DNA from: Bacteroidales bacterium | GTDB taxonomy: Bacteria > Bacteroidota > Bacteroidia > Bacteroidales > Bacteroidaceae | DNA length: 64,000 bases | NCBI GenBank assembly: GCA_030532685.1 | Contig: JAUNKN010000003.1 | Span: 1 to 64,000, forward strand | Reading direction: 5' to 3' | Shown: positions 34,901-43,347 of the stretch, in pieces | How positions within the stretch are numbered: position 1 is the first letter of the stretch | Layout: every line of letters begins with the position of its first letter | The notes under the pieces: generated by a model | The model's input: the letters and a program-made list of their open reading frames with translations, nothing else | Database searches by the model: none | What the model was told of the DNA's origin: nothing | Position numbers and translations under genes: made by a program

Positions 34901-35033
34901 GCTCACAGGAGTAGCCCCCCTCAAGGGTGATAATGAAGCTGCTCCCCTCTATGACCTCTCTGGTCGTCGTGTTCCCTCTCCTGCAAAGGGAGGTATTTAC
35001 ATCCAGAATGGTCAGAAAATTATTGCTCAGTAA
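31950..35033 (+). CDS. Large secreted protein 1 (paralogue pair) with C-terminal sorting-like tail
   Basis: 1027 aa. Signal peptide MRKLFTSLCVAVLTVVGAAS ending AWAQ. The body is beta-rich with segments that recur in the next large gene: YYTLQVKGQYAKYTG, DNYRFQFVGDPIRGFLLYNK, EWFFLVEGTANNYINHRDG, then a short helical AAKQQVDAAIQEYEES (FIVAR-like linker). Near 845-905 lies the IGYASFYTPVALTVQQGYTAY...IPANTAFVVKG module also seen in the metalloprotease. It ends LYDLSGRRVPSP...GIYIQNGQKIIAQ, a short type IX-like tail. Probably a surface or secreted lectin/adhesin-like protein; function unknown. Third positions are AT-richer than in neighbours. A microprotein follows after 37 nt without a terminator. 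Confidence 0.8.
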   Translation: MRKLFTSLCVAVLTVVGAASAWAQNSFVYEKTNTKLTAEQLTAGTLVTIQATGDNNSGFFGGTGPVSATFRNDGSTVYEIVKEEGASTISFKQVSSGLYLKNPTGNTGLEFVSDISAAAKMTVAKADGTDGKANATTFTGNLIANVEVGALYRFKVGRYILNCQGPNSPAGWRGGDRGWTVFYIWQVNKVESVNVTLKYTYKGVPIEGKDVSLTLNPNQTFTSQGVTIPSYYGVVGAATPALTSNPISGGVLTINYEDDPQFPHPFKFYSQVNAQNDYYTLQVKGQYAKYTGEADSPRSFSLGNDFVLGDNYRFQFVGDPIRGFLLYNKAVGTEKALRMVSKTANNATLNVKEDATEVRLLLKRNQNEWFFLVEGTANNYINHRDGYLSTWDSPLAITTNDPGSRIIFKAASDQAFYTNELSDYKKGKLGYYKTFPAIFTGVEGVETKLEAISLTAFTADALVAAKQQVDAAIQEYEESCKSKVVKVLIKNRAPQDTYSSGGKTYHHKNEYMENTAEGGLYARKTTAEAANQYELRYQGQRVFQLYSSVARNYVQVASQSAVVKSGKEAKNYRLDPAAGVLAGENVGVFFSVEGTGNYRFLHFAPHQNSGVVGWDASSPASQWLIESSPISEDDVQRAISAFEKARYDVVKQRLQQTPIDADKFGCAKPTEASATALAKIIEVDQKESSAVVTEDEYKEAVAAIEAALASLTEINGLKDNAFYTFKAVQANRYLFAPTTTKALETTTDVTLGNVFYAQGGMLTSVKEGKNVGLNTNAALLGYGTAGLPVSGAAFADNLDVAAVKVGERFTYVHDNGNLDGASSVLPDHLQDFKFEVKEITEIPLPIREIGYASFYTPVALTVQQGYTAYKATKDPENVNSLVLTEITGTIPANTAFVVKGETNTTCTLTVVKNDAGVEVGENILSGGVETTAIQGTAYALTKKGESEAVFGKVSAEVKQIAFRAFYINNTVNPVNEMSFSFKSTLTGVAPLKGDNEAAPLYDLSGRRVPSPAKGGIYIQNGQKIIAQ

Positions 35034-35070
35034 TCATTTCTCAATACATCTCTCTTAATTTCATCGATAT

Positions 35071-35241
35071 ATGAACAAACAGCGCTATATCGCTCCTCAA
35101 ATGGAGTGTATGCAAATTCGTTTTGAAGGTTTGTTGGCTGCTAGCGGCCTCCAGATAGACGAGAATACAGTTATTTCAGGCGAAGCGAACATCTATAGCC
35201 AAGATAAGGAACTTGACGTAGAGGGTACTTATTGGGAATAA
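35071..35241 (+). CDS. Microprotein 2 of the YIxPQMEC family
   Basis: 56 aa. Begins MNKQRYIAPQMECMQIRFEG, continues LLAASG, then an acidic body ending TYWE. Nearly the same first 25 residues as microprotein 3 (YI-P-QMEC, EGLLA-S). It lies 37 nt after large secreted protein 1 and before a strong terminator, so the two are cotranscribed. EGLLAASG resembles the double-small-residue end of a peptide leader, which would leave a ~30-residue acidic product; this is inference. Too short for most gene callers. Confidence 0.7.
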   Translation: MNKQRYIAPQMECMQIRFEGLLAASGLQIDENTVISGEANIYSQDKELDVEGTYWE

Positions 35242-35268
35242 ACTCCTAAGATAGTTCATAGAAAATAG

Positions 35269-35306
35269 GGCCGCACCAAGACCAACAATCTTGGTGCGGC
35301 CTGTTT
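35269..35306 (+). terminator. Terminator after microprotein 2
   Basis: Perfect 12-bp stem GGCCGCACCAAG (35269-35280) and CTTGGTGCGGCC (35290-35301), loop ACCAACAAT, weak T-tail TGTTTAG. Confidence 0.8.
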
Positions 35307-35385
35307 AGTTTTGAGATTTCTTGTGGATTTTCTGTATTAAGCTAAGAAAAATACAGAAAAAGTATGTCATATATGATATTTTGTT

Positions 35386-35393
35386 TACCTTTG
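35386..35393 (+). promoter_or_regulatory. -7 box of second large secreted protein
   Basis: TACCTTTG 87 bp before the start, in an AT-rich region; no clear TTTG at -33. Confidence 0.55.
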
Positions 35394-35480
35394 CCGGGCG
35401 TCCTTCTTGTGAACTTTTTAAAAAAAGAAGATGCGCATAGGCTTTTGAATAAATCTTTTTAATCTCAATACCGTTATTTT

Positions 35481-38400
35481 ATGAGAAATCTTTTCACTTC
35501 TTTCTGTTTGATGGTATTCGTGGCTATCGGTATTTCCGAAGCATGGGCACAGCAGACGGGGTATCTTAGAGTCACAGACAAAAGTCTGTTGATTGGAAAC
35601 GATATCCAAACTGCTCCTCAATTTGTAATCCGTAATGGAGCTGACCCCAATTATTATTTGGTGGGTAATGGAACTACCTCTATTCAGGCTTTACCCAATC
35701 CTGAGACTAAGGGGAAATTTCAGTTCATCAGAACTACGGTTGCAGATGAGTACTACATTTACAATGTGGACTCCAAGCGCTATATCGCCACGATTGATGA
35801 GAATCCTAGTGGTGGCTATAACAAGCTCACGTTGGTAGAAACTCCTCAAGAAAATAATATTCGTCATCGTTGGATTTTGGTAAACGATGCCCGAGCTGGT
35901 TTTTGGGATATAGTTCCAGCTTCCAAAAAGACAGATAATTCGGGTACTCGTCCCTCTTGGAATATCACAGGTGGATTTTCACGAAAAACTCTCTCTTTTT
36001 GGGAAGCGCGAGATAATAATTCGGTTTGGGAAATTACGGAAGAAGTACCTTTGGTTGAGGTTACTTTCAATTATAGTTACGAAAACAGCGTAGCTAGAAC
36101 GGAAAGGAAAATGCTTTTCTCTGAGAAGCGAACTTTAGCACAGCAAGGAGTTGTTGTTCCTACTTTGTATGGAGTTACGGGAAGTACAACAACCGATTTG
36201 AATGTAATGCCTACTGCTAACCAAATCGTAGAATTTGTTTACGTAGATAAACCTGAAGAAAAATATCCGTTTACTTATTATGCAGATTATCAGCCAACCA
36301 AGAGTTTTTATACGCTCCAGGTAAAAGAAAAGTTTGCAAAGTATAAAGGGAACGGAAGCACTGCCGCTGCTTTTGGATTGGGAACAGATGTTGTTCTGAA
36401 CGATGACTATAAATTTCAATTTGTAGGAAACCCTGTGTCTGGTTTTCTAGTTTATAATAAGCAGTTTGGAGGAAACCATGCATTGAGCGTTGCGGACAAA
36501 ACTCGTGATGACGCCACTTTCAATCTTACAGGGACACCTGTTCGCTGGCACCTGAAGACTAGAGGAGGACAATGGTTCTTCTTATTGGATGGAACAGAAA
36601 ACAACTATGTGAACTGCCGAGGTGGACAAAATCGTCCAGACGAACTCTCTACTTGGAATCATCCTAATGCGATTAATGACAATCAAGGAGGAGTGGCTGG
36701 CGATGCAGGCTCTCGTATCTTGTTTAAAGATGCAGATGCTGAGAAGTTCTGGACAGGAAAACTGAAAGAGTACAGTGTAAAGCTTGACGCGATGAAGGGG
36801 GTTACGGTCTTCTTTACCGAGCAAGATGTCAATGAGGCTAAAACACAAGCAGGAGTTCCTGCAAGCGTTACGAGCGAAGAAGCGTACAATAATGCCAAAG
36901 CGCAAGTAGACGCTGCCGTAGGCCTTCTTCTTCCCAAGGCCGCTGGTAAGCAGTTCAAGTTAAAGAATAAGGACCGCAAGAGCGGTACGACTTCTACCCA
37001 CATGAGCATCGCCTTGAATGGTACTCTTGTGCACGATCATCGTGGTGATAAACAAGAAGCTGAATACGTATTCCAGCTTAAGAAGTTGACTGATGAAACA
37101 TTTGCGATTCAGTCAGTCGTGACAGGAACAACAGCTAAAGCTTCTACAGAATATAATGTTGCAATCGGCACCGACAAAAATGATCAGCCCTATCGTCTTT
37201 CTTTTGATAAGGAAGGGGATATGACTTATGTGGTGTTCTCTTCTACTTCCAATAATCAACCAGGAGAACCGGCTTTGCACGCAAGCGGCGATGGCGCTCC
37301 TAACTATGCAGAGGCTCCTGTTGTGATTTGGAAGGCAACGGAGAGTGCAGCTTCCCAATGGGTTGTAGAGCCTGCCAGTGTTACTTCTACTGCAATTCTT
37401 ACCGCTGCAAAAGATCGCCTAAATCGCGCTAAGATTAAGGCAAATGAAAATCTTGGTACGGAGTTTGGACAATTTACTCACCAAATCACCCAAGTGCAGC
37501 AAGCTGCTGAAACGAGCGAGGATGTGGCTGCCATCAACGATGCTGTTCTTTCCTATATTGCCAAGGAGGGTTATAAGCTTGTGCCCCCAGCTGATGGTAT
37601 GCTTCTGCAAATTCAACCTAATTTCCATGCTACGACCACAGATAGTCGTATCGTCGGTTCTACCCAGAAAGTCTCTGTTATGGTGCTTCGCACTGAGGCT
37701 ACAGAACTCAATTCAATTTTCTATTTCAAATCTGGTCAACTCATTTGTTTGGGTACTGGGACCAGTTTGAAAGCTTCTGGGACACAAATTCAGACAGGTT
37801 ACTATGAATCTGGAGATCCCGTTGAATTTGGTACAACAGGCTCGCAAAAGTATAGTCTCAAAGTAGGTGCACTTTACCTCAAGGCCGATGCCAATAATGG
37901 TACGGGGAATGGTGCTCCAACTAATGCTACAAGTACTTATGATGAAGATGGATGGAGTCATTTTATGCTCCACAAGGTAACGTCTATTCCTGTGCGAATT
38001 GGCTCTACAGGCTATGCTACGCTTTGTTTGCCTGTTGCTGTGCAGGTTGCAGAAGGATATGAAGCTTTTGCCGCAAAGAAGAAAGATGGTGCAGATTACC
38101 TCGAATTGATTCCTCTCACGGGAGTTATTCCTGCAGGAACTGCTTTCATTGTTAAGGGTGCTCCTAGCACAGACACTAAAGCCAGTATTTGTCAACTCAC
38201 AGTGAAAACAGAGCAAGGCTCTGCAAATGCAGAAAATGTCTTGAAGGGCTTCACGGATTATAGTCAGCAATCAACATTTACGGGTACCGTTTATGGCTTG
38301 ACGAAAAATACCGAAGGAAGCGCAGTCTTTGCTCGTTTGGAGAATGGCATTTCTCCCATTCCTTTCCGAGCTTTTTACACACAAACTGGAAATAATGCAG

Positions 38401-38567
38401 GTGTAAATGAACTTAACCTTCGCATTGATTCGACGTTGACGGGCGTGCAACAGCTCCAACAGTTGGGTACTCCTGCTCCTTTCTTTGACCTCTTTGGACG
38501 TCGTGTACAATCTCCCCAAAAGGGCGGTATCTATCTTCAAGGGGGAAGAAAGGTTGTTGTTCAATAA
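35481..38567 (+). CDS. Large secreted protein 2 (paralogue pair) with C-terminal sorting-like tail
   Basis: 1028 aa, one residue longer than its paralogue. Signal peptide MRNLFTSFCLMVFVAIGI ending AWAQ. Matches paralogue 1 along the body: SFYTLQVKEKFAKYKG, DDYKFQFVGNPVSGFLVYNK, QWFFLLDGTENNYVNC, LSTWNHPNAI and the helical AYNNAKAQVDAAVGLL. The TGYATLCLPVAVQVAEGYEA...IPAGTAFIVKG module is near 837-897, and the tail is FFDLFGRRVQSP...GIYLQGGRKVVVQ. The pair most likely arose by tandem duplication. Secreted or surface-anchored; ligand unknown. Followed at 37 nt by microprotein 3. Confidence 0.8.
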   Translation: MRNLFTSFCLMVFVAIGISEAWAQQTGYLRVTDKSLLIGNDIQTAPQFVIRNGADPNYYLVGNGTTSIQALPNPETKGKFQFIRTTVADEYYIYNVDSKRYIATIDENPSGGYNKLTLVETPQENNIRHRWILVNDARAGFWDIVPASKKTDNSGTRPSWNITGGFSRKTLSFWEARDNNSVWEITEEVPLVEVTFNYSYENSVARTERKMLFSEKRTLAQQGVVVPTLYGVTGSTTTDLNVMPTANQIVEFVYVDKPEEKYPFTYYADYQPTKSFYTLQVKEKFAKYKGNGSTAAAFGLGTDVVLNDDYKFQFVGNPVSGFLVYNKQFGGNHALSVADKTRDDATFNLTGTPVRWHLKTRGGQWFFLLDGTENNYVNCRGGQNRPDELSTWNHPNAINDNQGGVAGDAGSRILFKDADAEKFWTGKLKEYSVKLDAMKGVTVFFTEQDVNEAKTQAGVPASVTSEEAYNNAKAQVDAAVGLLLPKAAGKQFKLKNKDRKSGTTSTHMSIALNGTLVHDHRGDKQEAEYVFQLKKLTDETFAIQSVVTGTTAKASTEYNVAIGTDKNDQPYRLSFDKEGDMTYVVFSSTSNNQPGEPALHASGDGAPNYAEAPVVIWKATESAASQWVVEPASVTSTAILTAAKDRLNRAKIKANENLGTEFGQFTHQITQVQQAAETSEDVAAINDAVLSYIAKEGYKLVPPADGMLLQIQPNFHATTTDSRIVGSTQKVSVMVLRTEATELNSIFYFKSGQLICLGTGTSLKASGTQIQTGYYESGDPVEFGTTGSQKYSLKVGALYLKADANNGTGNGAPTNATSTYDEDGWSHFMLHKVTSIPVRIGSTGYATLCLPVAVQVAEGYEAFAAKKKDGADYLELIPLTGVIPAGTAFIVKGAPSTDTKASICQLTVKTEQGSANAENVLKGFTDYSQQSTFTGTVYGLTKNTEGSAVFARLENGISPIPFRAFYTQTGNNAGVNELNLRIDSTLTGVQQLQQLGTPAPFFDLFGRRVQSPQKGGIYLQGGRKVVVQ

Positions 38568-38604
38568 TATGTACCACATCTCCTTCTAAATAAATTGTAG
38601 TGTT

Positions 38605-38766
38605 ATGAAGAAACAACAATATATTACTCCTCAAATGGAGTGTGTGAGCTATTCTTCCGAAGGCTTATTGGCTGGTTCGATTGGAGTCGATGAGCAACTC
38701 ACGATCAAGAGCCAGGCAGAGATATTGAACCAAGGCAAGAGCGAGAATCCTAGTATTTGGGAATAA
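38605..38766 (+). CDS. Microprotein 3 of the YIxPQMEC family
   Basis: 53 aa. Begins MKKQQYITPQMECVSYSSEG, continues LLAGSIG, ends SIWE. The strongest similarity is to microprotein 2. Spacing to the upstream large gene is 37 nt, exactly as in the first unit. One Cys (C13) is conserved with microprotein 2. Function unknown; a processed peptide, a chaperone or a regulator of the partner are all possible. Confidence 0.7.
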   Translation: MKKQQYITPQMECVSYSSEGLLAGSIGVDEQLTIKSQAEILNQGKSENPSIWE

Positions 38767-38795
38767 TCTCTTCCTCCTCTGTCTTCACTATAATG

Positions 38796-38836
38796 AGCTT
38801 CGCTGCCCCAAGGGGTGGCGGAGCTTTTGTTTTTTC
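38796..38836 (+). terminator. Terminator after microprotein 3
   Basis: AGCTTCGCTGCCCC pairs with GGGGTGGCGGAGCT through GC pairs and a few wobbles, followed by TTTTGTTTTTTC. Confidence 0.8.
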
Positions 38837-38871
38837 TCGTGGGAGTGGGGGAGCGGTTTGAAATGTTTTTG

Positions 38872-38879
38872 TATTTTTG
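38872..38879 (+). promoter_or_regulatory. -7 box of DUF2723 gene
   Basis: TATTTTTG 32 bp before the start; the -33 element is not clear. Confidence 0.5.
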
Positions 38880-38911
38880 CACGATAAAGTATATACTCTC
38901 ATCCTCAGCGA

Positions 38912-41900
38912 ATGAAAACTTTTAAGCTCCTCAACAACATTGTGGGTTGGTGTGTGTTTGCCGTGGCCATGCTTACTTATGGCCTCACTGTCGAACCCAC
39001 TGCCTCCTTTTGGGATTGCCCCGAGTTTATCACTACGGCAATGAAACTCGAAGTGGGTCACCCCCCTGGTGCCCCCTTCTTCATGCTCACAGGCAATCTG
39101 TTCACCCATTTTGCTTCTGACCCCACGCAGGTGGCCTATTGGATCAACATGATGAGCGCCACGCTCTCTGCCTTTTGTATCCTGTTCCTTTTTTGGAGTA
39201 TCACCCACCTTACGCGCCGTCTCATCACGACCGATGGCGTGGTAGAGACGTCTGCTCAACTGCTCACGATTCTTGCTGCGGGTGTTGTCGGGGCTTTGGC
39301 CTACACTTGGAGCGATACTTTTTGGTTTTCGGCCGTCGAGGGCGAGGTCTACGCCTACTCCTCGATGTTCACCGCTTTGGTTTTCTGGCTCATCTTGAAG
39401 TGGGAGGAACGTGCCGACCAGCCAGGGAGCGACCGCTGGCTCATTCTGATTTTCTACCTTACGGGCCTTTCTATCGGTGTGCACCTGCTCAATCTGCTTT
39501 GCTTGCCTGCCATCGCCTTGGTGTACTACTACAAGAAAAATCCTCAGGCCAATTTGCGCGGCTCGTTGCTTGCCCTTGGTGTGAGTATGATTCTTGTTGC
39601 TGCCGTGCTGTATGGTGTTGTGCCTGGCATTGTGAAAGTCGGTGGCTGGTTTGAGATCCTCTTTGTCAATGGCTTTGGCCTCCCCTTCAACAGCGGAATG
39701 GTTTTCTACATTCTTGCTCTTATCGCAGTGGTAAGCGCCGCAATTTGGTCCACCACGCGCAACCATCGCAAGCGCACCGTGGCTCTCTATGTAGCCAGTG
39801 TTGCCATGTTGGGCATCCCCTTCTATGGCAAAGGCTATGCGCTTCCTCTCACGCTGGGCGTCGTGTTGCTTTCGGCCCTCACCGTACTGCTCATGTGGAA
39901 GCGCGAGGGGCAATACCTCATTCGCAAGCGATTCCTCAACACCTCTTTGCTGGCTATGTTGATGCTCATGATTGGCTATTCGACCTATGCCGTCATCGTG
40001 ATTCGCTCCACACAAAACACGCCCATGGATCAGAACTCGCCCGAGGACATCTTCTCACTCGGCACCTATCTGAACCGCGAGCAGTATGGCGACCGTCCTC
40101 TCTTCTATGGCGAGGCCTTCACCTCCGAACCCATCGACAATGAGCGTCGCCAGGTGGTGCAGCGCCACGAAAAGCAAGATCCCAACGAGCCTGATCGCTA
40201 CGACGTTGTGGAACAAGTGGCAGGTTTGGTGTATCCCTCGCAGCTCAAGATGTTCCTGCCCCGCATGCACTCGCGTGCCCACGCCGCAGCCTACAACGAT
40301 TGGTTGGGCGGTGTGGAGACTCGTCCTGTGAGCTTCACGGCCGAAGTCGATGGCAAGGAGTTTCCCGTCGATGGTGAGATGCCCAGCCAGTGGGACAATC
40401 TCCGCTTCTTCCTCTCCTATCAGGTGAATTTCATGTATTGGCGTTATTTCATGTGGAATTTCGCTGGTCGACAAAACGATATTCAGAGTATGGGCGAGCT
40501 TGAGCATGGCAACTGGATTTCGGGCATCCCCCTCATCGACAACGCTCTTTATGGCGACCAGTCTAAGCTCCCCACCGAGTTGAAGGAAAATAAGGGGCAC
40601 AACGTCTTCTACATGTTGCCGCTCCTTCTCGGTTTGCTCGGCCTCTTCTGGCAGGCCTATCGTGGCAAGAAGGGCATTCAGCAGTTTTGGGTCGTGTTCT
40701 TCCTGTTCTTCATGACGGGACTGGCCATTGTGCTCTATCTGAACCAAACGCCCCAGCAGCCTCGTGAGCGCGACTATGCCTATGCAGGTTCGTTCTATGC
40801 CTTTGCCATTTGGATTGGTTTGGGCGTAGCCGCATTGGCCGAACTCACCCAGCGGTATGTGCGCCAGCGCCCCATGGCTGCCGCTGTCATTGCCTCGCTC
40901 GTGGGCATCGCTATTCCCCTGCAAATGGTGAGCCAAACTTGGGACGACCACGACCGCTCTGGCCGCTATGCTGCTCGCGATTTTGGACAGAACTATCTCA
41001 ACTCGCTCGATGAGAAGGGCAACCCCATCATCTTCACCAATGGCGACAACGATACTTTCCCCCTCTGGTATGGACAGGACGTCGAGGGCAAGCGCACCGA
41101 TGCACGTGTGTGCAACCTCTCTTACCTCAACACCGACTGGTACATCGACCAGATGCGTCGTCCTGCCTGGAAGAGTCCAGCTTTGCCTATCGAGTGGAAT
41201 CGTTGGGAATATGTCGACAATATGGGGCGCGACATCGTCTACATTCGTCCTGAACTCAAAGACCAACTCCTGCTGCTCAAAGAAGAGTTTAAGAAGCAGG
41301 GCAAGACCGACGACCCCTTTGAGTTGAAATACATCATCGACCATTTCGTGCGCAATCCCGAAATTGGCGTGATTCCCACCGACTCTATCGTCATGGCTAT
41401 CGACAAGGAAGCCGTGCGCCGCAGTGGTATGAAGCTGCCCGAAGGCGATAGTATCCCCTCCCACCTCGTTCTCTCACTGCGTGGCAAGCGCGGTTTGATG
41501 AAAAACGAAATGATGGTCTATGAGATGTTGGCACGTCACAACTGGACGCGTCCGCTCTACATGAGTTCCACTCTCGGCACTGAAAATGAGGCTGGTTTGA
41601 GCCAGCATCTCATCACCGAGGGACTGGCCGCTCGTGTCACTCCTTTCCGACAGGGCGAACGCGCCATCGACTCCGAGCGTATGTATCGCAACATGATGGA
41701 GCGCTTCCAGTATGGCAATGTCGGTGGCGAGGGCGTCTACATCGACCAAACCGTGATGCGCATGTGCTACACCCATCGCACCAAGTTTGTCGATCTCGTG
41801 GCACAACTCCTGCGCGAAGGCAAAAAGGACAAAGCACTCAAGGCACTTGAAAAGTGCGACAAAGTCTTGCCCAGCCGCAACATTCCCTACGACATGATGT

Positions 41901-42286
41901 CGGTGGGCTACGACTTTGATTCGGGCAAAATTCGCCTGGCCGACCAGTGGCGTCAAGTGGGGCGTCCTGCCAAGGCCGAGGAAGTGCTCACCAGCATTGC
42001 CAAGACTCAACGTGAGTACATGGATTGGTACAACACGCTGTCCGAACGACAAATGATGCCTTACGGCTTGGAAATCGAACGCCGCTATATCTTCCTGGCT
42101 TCCTGCCTGACAGGTCTGGAGAAAATCGGCTCGAAACAAGTGCCCGCCTTGAAGCGTTATCTCCAGCAGTTTGAGACCACTGCCGCAGGGCAACTGCTTG
42201 CCTCGCGCCTCATGCAGCGACAGCTGCGCGAACGCCAGCGTCAAGTAGGCTCCGACTTGCCCCAAGGTATGCAGCTTCCTGAGTAA
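38912..42286 (+). CDS. DUF2723 membrane protein, putative GT-C glycosyltransferase
   Basis: 1124 aa. Conserved DUF2723 N-terminus: TVEPTASFWDCPEFITTAMK, then EVGHPPGAPFFMLTGNLF with an Asp-Cys-Pro-Glu-Phe motif in the first loop, as in GT-C enzymes. About 10-12 hydrophobic segments fill the first ~690 residues; the last ~430 are soluble and include FTNGDNDTFPLWYGQ and a TPR-like C-terminal part. CAZy places DUF2723 in GT117, and a role in protein O-glycosylation is suspected for Bacteroidota; this is family knowledge, not seen directly. A NodB deacetylase follows 164 nt downstream. Confidence 0.85.
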   Translation: MKTFKLLNNIVGWCVFAVAMLTYGLTVEPTASFWDCPEFITTAMKLEVGHPPGAPFFMLTGNLFTHFASDPTQVAYWINMMSATLSAFCILFLFWSITHLTRRLITTDGVVETSAQLLTILAAGVVGALAYTWSDTFWFSAVEGEVYAYSSMFTALVFWLILKWEERADQPGSDRWLILIFYLTGLSIGVHLLNLLCLPAIALVYYYKKNPQANLRGSLLALGVSMILVAAVLYGVVPGIVKVGGWFEILFVNGFGLPFNSGMVFYILALIAVVSAAIWSTTRNHRKRTVALYVASVAMLGIPFYGKGYALPLTLGVVLLSALTVLLMWKREGQYLIRKRFLNTSLLAMLMLMIGYSTYAVIVIRSTQNTPMDQNSPEDIFSLGTYLNREQYGDRPLFYGEAFTSEPIDNERRQVVQRHEKQDPNEPDRYDVVEQVAGLVYPSQLKMFLPRMHSRAHAAAYNDWLGGVETRPVSFTAEVDGKEFPVDGEMPSQWDNLRFFLSYQVNFMYWRYFMWNFAGRQNDIQSMGELEHGNWISGIPLIDNALYGDQSKLPTELKENKGHNVFYMLPLLLGLLGLFWQAYRGKKGIQQFWVVFFLFFMTGLAIVLYLNQTPQQPRERDYAYAGSFYAFAIWIGLGVAALAELTQRYVRQRPMAAAVIASLVGIAIPLQMVSQTWDDHDRSGRYAARDFGQNYLNSLDEKGNPIIFTNGDNDTFPLWYGQDVEGKRTDARVCNLSYLNTDWYIDQMRRPAWKSPALPIEWNRWEYVDNMGRDIVYIRPELKDQLLLLKEEFKKQGKTDDPFELKYIIDHFVRNPEIGVIPTDSIVMAIDKEAVRRSGMKLPEGDSIPSHLVLSLRGKRGLMKNEMMVYEMLARHNWTRPLYMSSTLGTENEAGLSQHLITEGLAARVTPFRQGERAIDSERMYRNMMERFQYGNVGGEGVYIDQTVMRMCYTHRTKFVDLVAQLLREGKKDKALKALEKCDKVLPSRNIPYDMMSVGYDFDSGKIRLADQWRQVGRPAKAEEVLTSIAKTQREYMDWYNTLSERQMMPYGLEIERRYIFLASCLTGLEKIGSKQVPALKRYLQQFETTAAGQLLASRLMQRQLRERQRQVGSDLPQGMQLPE

Positions 42287-42450
42287 GCGCGTCATCCTCT
42301 TTCTGCTTTGCGCGATTCGCCGCAAACTCCTGAAAACACCCTGCTGTTCACCTCCTCAGCAGTTTGCTGCTTGCCTCGCTTTTGAGCCAGCACATTTCGT
42401 TTTCGCGAGTTTGCGGCGTTTTGCATTCGTTTTCTCCTTTCCCTTTCCTC

Positions 42451-43062
42451 ATGTTCATCGAGCAACCTGCTTTTTTCCTCCGTTGGCTTTATCCACGTGC
42501 CCTTTGGCGCATGGACAAGGAGGAGCGTGCTGTCTACCTCACTTTCGACGATGGCCCTATTCCCATCGTCACGCCCTGGGTGCTCGATGTGCTCGACCAA
42601 TATGATGCCAAGGCCACCTTTTTTATGGTGGGCGACAATGTGCGCAAGCACCCCGAAGTGTTTCGTCAAGTCGTGGAGCGCGGCCATCGCTTGGGCAATC
42701 ACACCTACCACCACCTTGCAGGCCACCTGCACGGTGTGGGGAGCTATTTGCGCGATGTTGCCCTGGCCCAGCAATTGCTGCACACCGACCTGTTTCGTCC
42801 GCCCCGTGGCTGGATGAAGACGCGCCAATATCTCGCCCTGCGCCACCACTACCGCATTGTCATGTGGGATCTCGTCACCCGCGACTATTCCTCTCGTCTT
42901 GATGGGCGCGACGTGTTGCGCAATGTGCAGCGCTATGCCCGTCCAGGTAGCATCATTACCTTTCACGACTCGCTCAAAAGCTACGAGAAACTCCAATATG
43001 CCTTGCCCCGTGCCCTGCAATGGCTACGACAAGAGGGCTATGCCTTCAAGGTGTTCGATTGA
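42451..43062 (+). CDS. NodB-family polysaccharide deacetylase
   Basis: 203 aa from MFIEQPAFFLRWLYPRALWR; the longer frame upstream has no conserved residues. NodB motifs in order: LTFDDGP (motif 1), GNHTYHH (motif 2 with metal histidines), FRPPRGW (motif 3), MWDLVTRDY (motif 4) and IITFHDS (motif 5). It lacks a signal peptide, though residues 8-18 are hydrophobic. Likely removes N-acetyl groups from a cell-wall or surface glycan. Probably cotranscribed with the DUF2723 gene. Confidence 0.92.
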   Translation: MFIEQPAFFLRWLYPRALWRMDKEERAVYLTFDDGPIPIVTPWVLDVLDQYDAKATFFMVGDNVRKHPEVFRQVVERGHRLGNHTYHHLAGHLHGVGSYLRDVALAQQLLHTDLFRPPRGWMKTRQYLALRHHYRIVMWDLVTRDYSSRLDGRDVLRNVQRYARPGSIITFHDSLKSYEKLQYALPRALQWLRQEGYAFKVFD

Positions 43063-43117
43063 GTTGATGCCCCCGCTCCCGCTCCCCCTCGTTTTCGAGA
43101 AATCATGCCGCTTCAAA

Positions 43118-43128
43118 GGTATACATAC
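43118..43128 (+). repeat. 3' box, copy E
   Basis: GGTATACATAC 55 nt after the deacetylase stop, followed by ACGAGC...TTTTATGCCACTTTAT...GCTCGTTTTTT, a hairpin with T-run that can terminate transcription. Confidence 0.7.
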
Positions 43129-43347
43129 ACGAGCGTTCGTTTTATGCCACTTTATGCTCGTTTTTTAACTCAAAATAACCTTCTGCTGCTCGTTTCCGCC
43201 CCCATTGCAATTGCCCATTTCCCGATGATTCGCTTGTCCATCTCCTCTCGGTTTGAGGGTAGGGGCTCGCCCCTCGTGAGAGTTGCTTCCTCAGTTTGCC
43301 GACTTTCAAGTGGAGGAAACGTTTTCCCCACACAAAGAAATCTTCTT

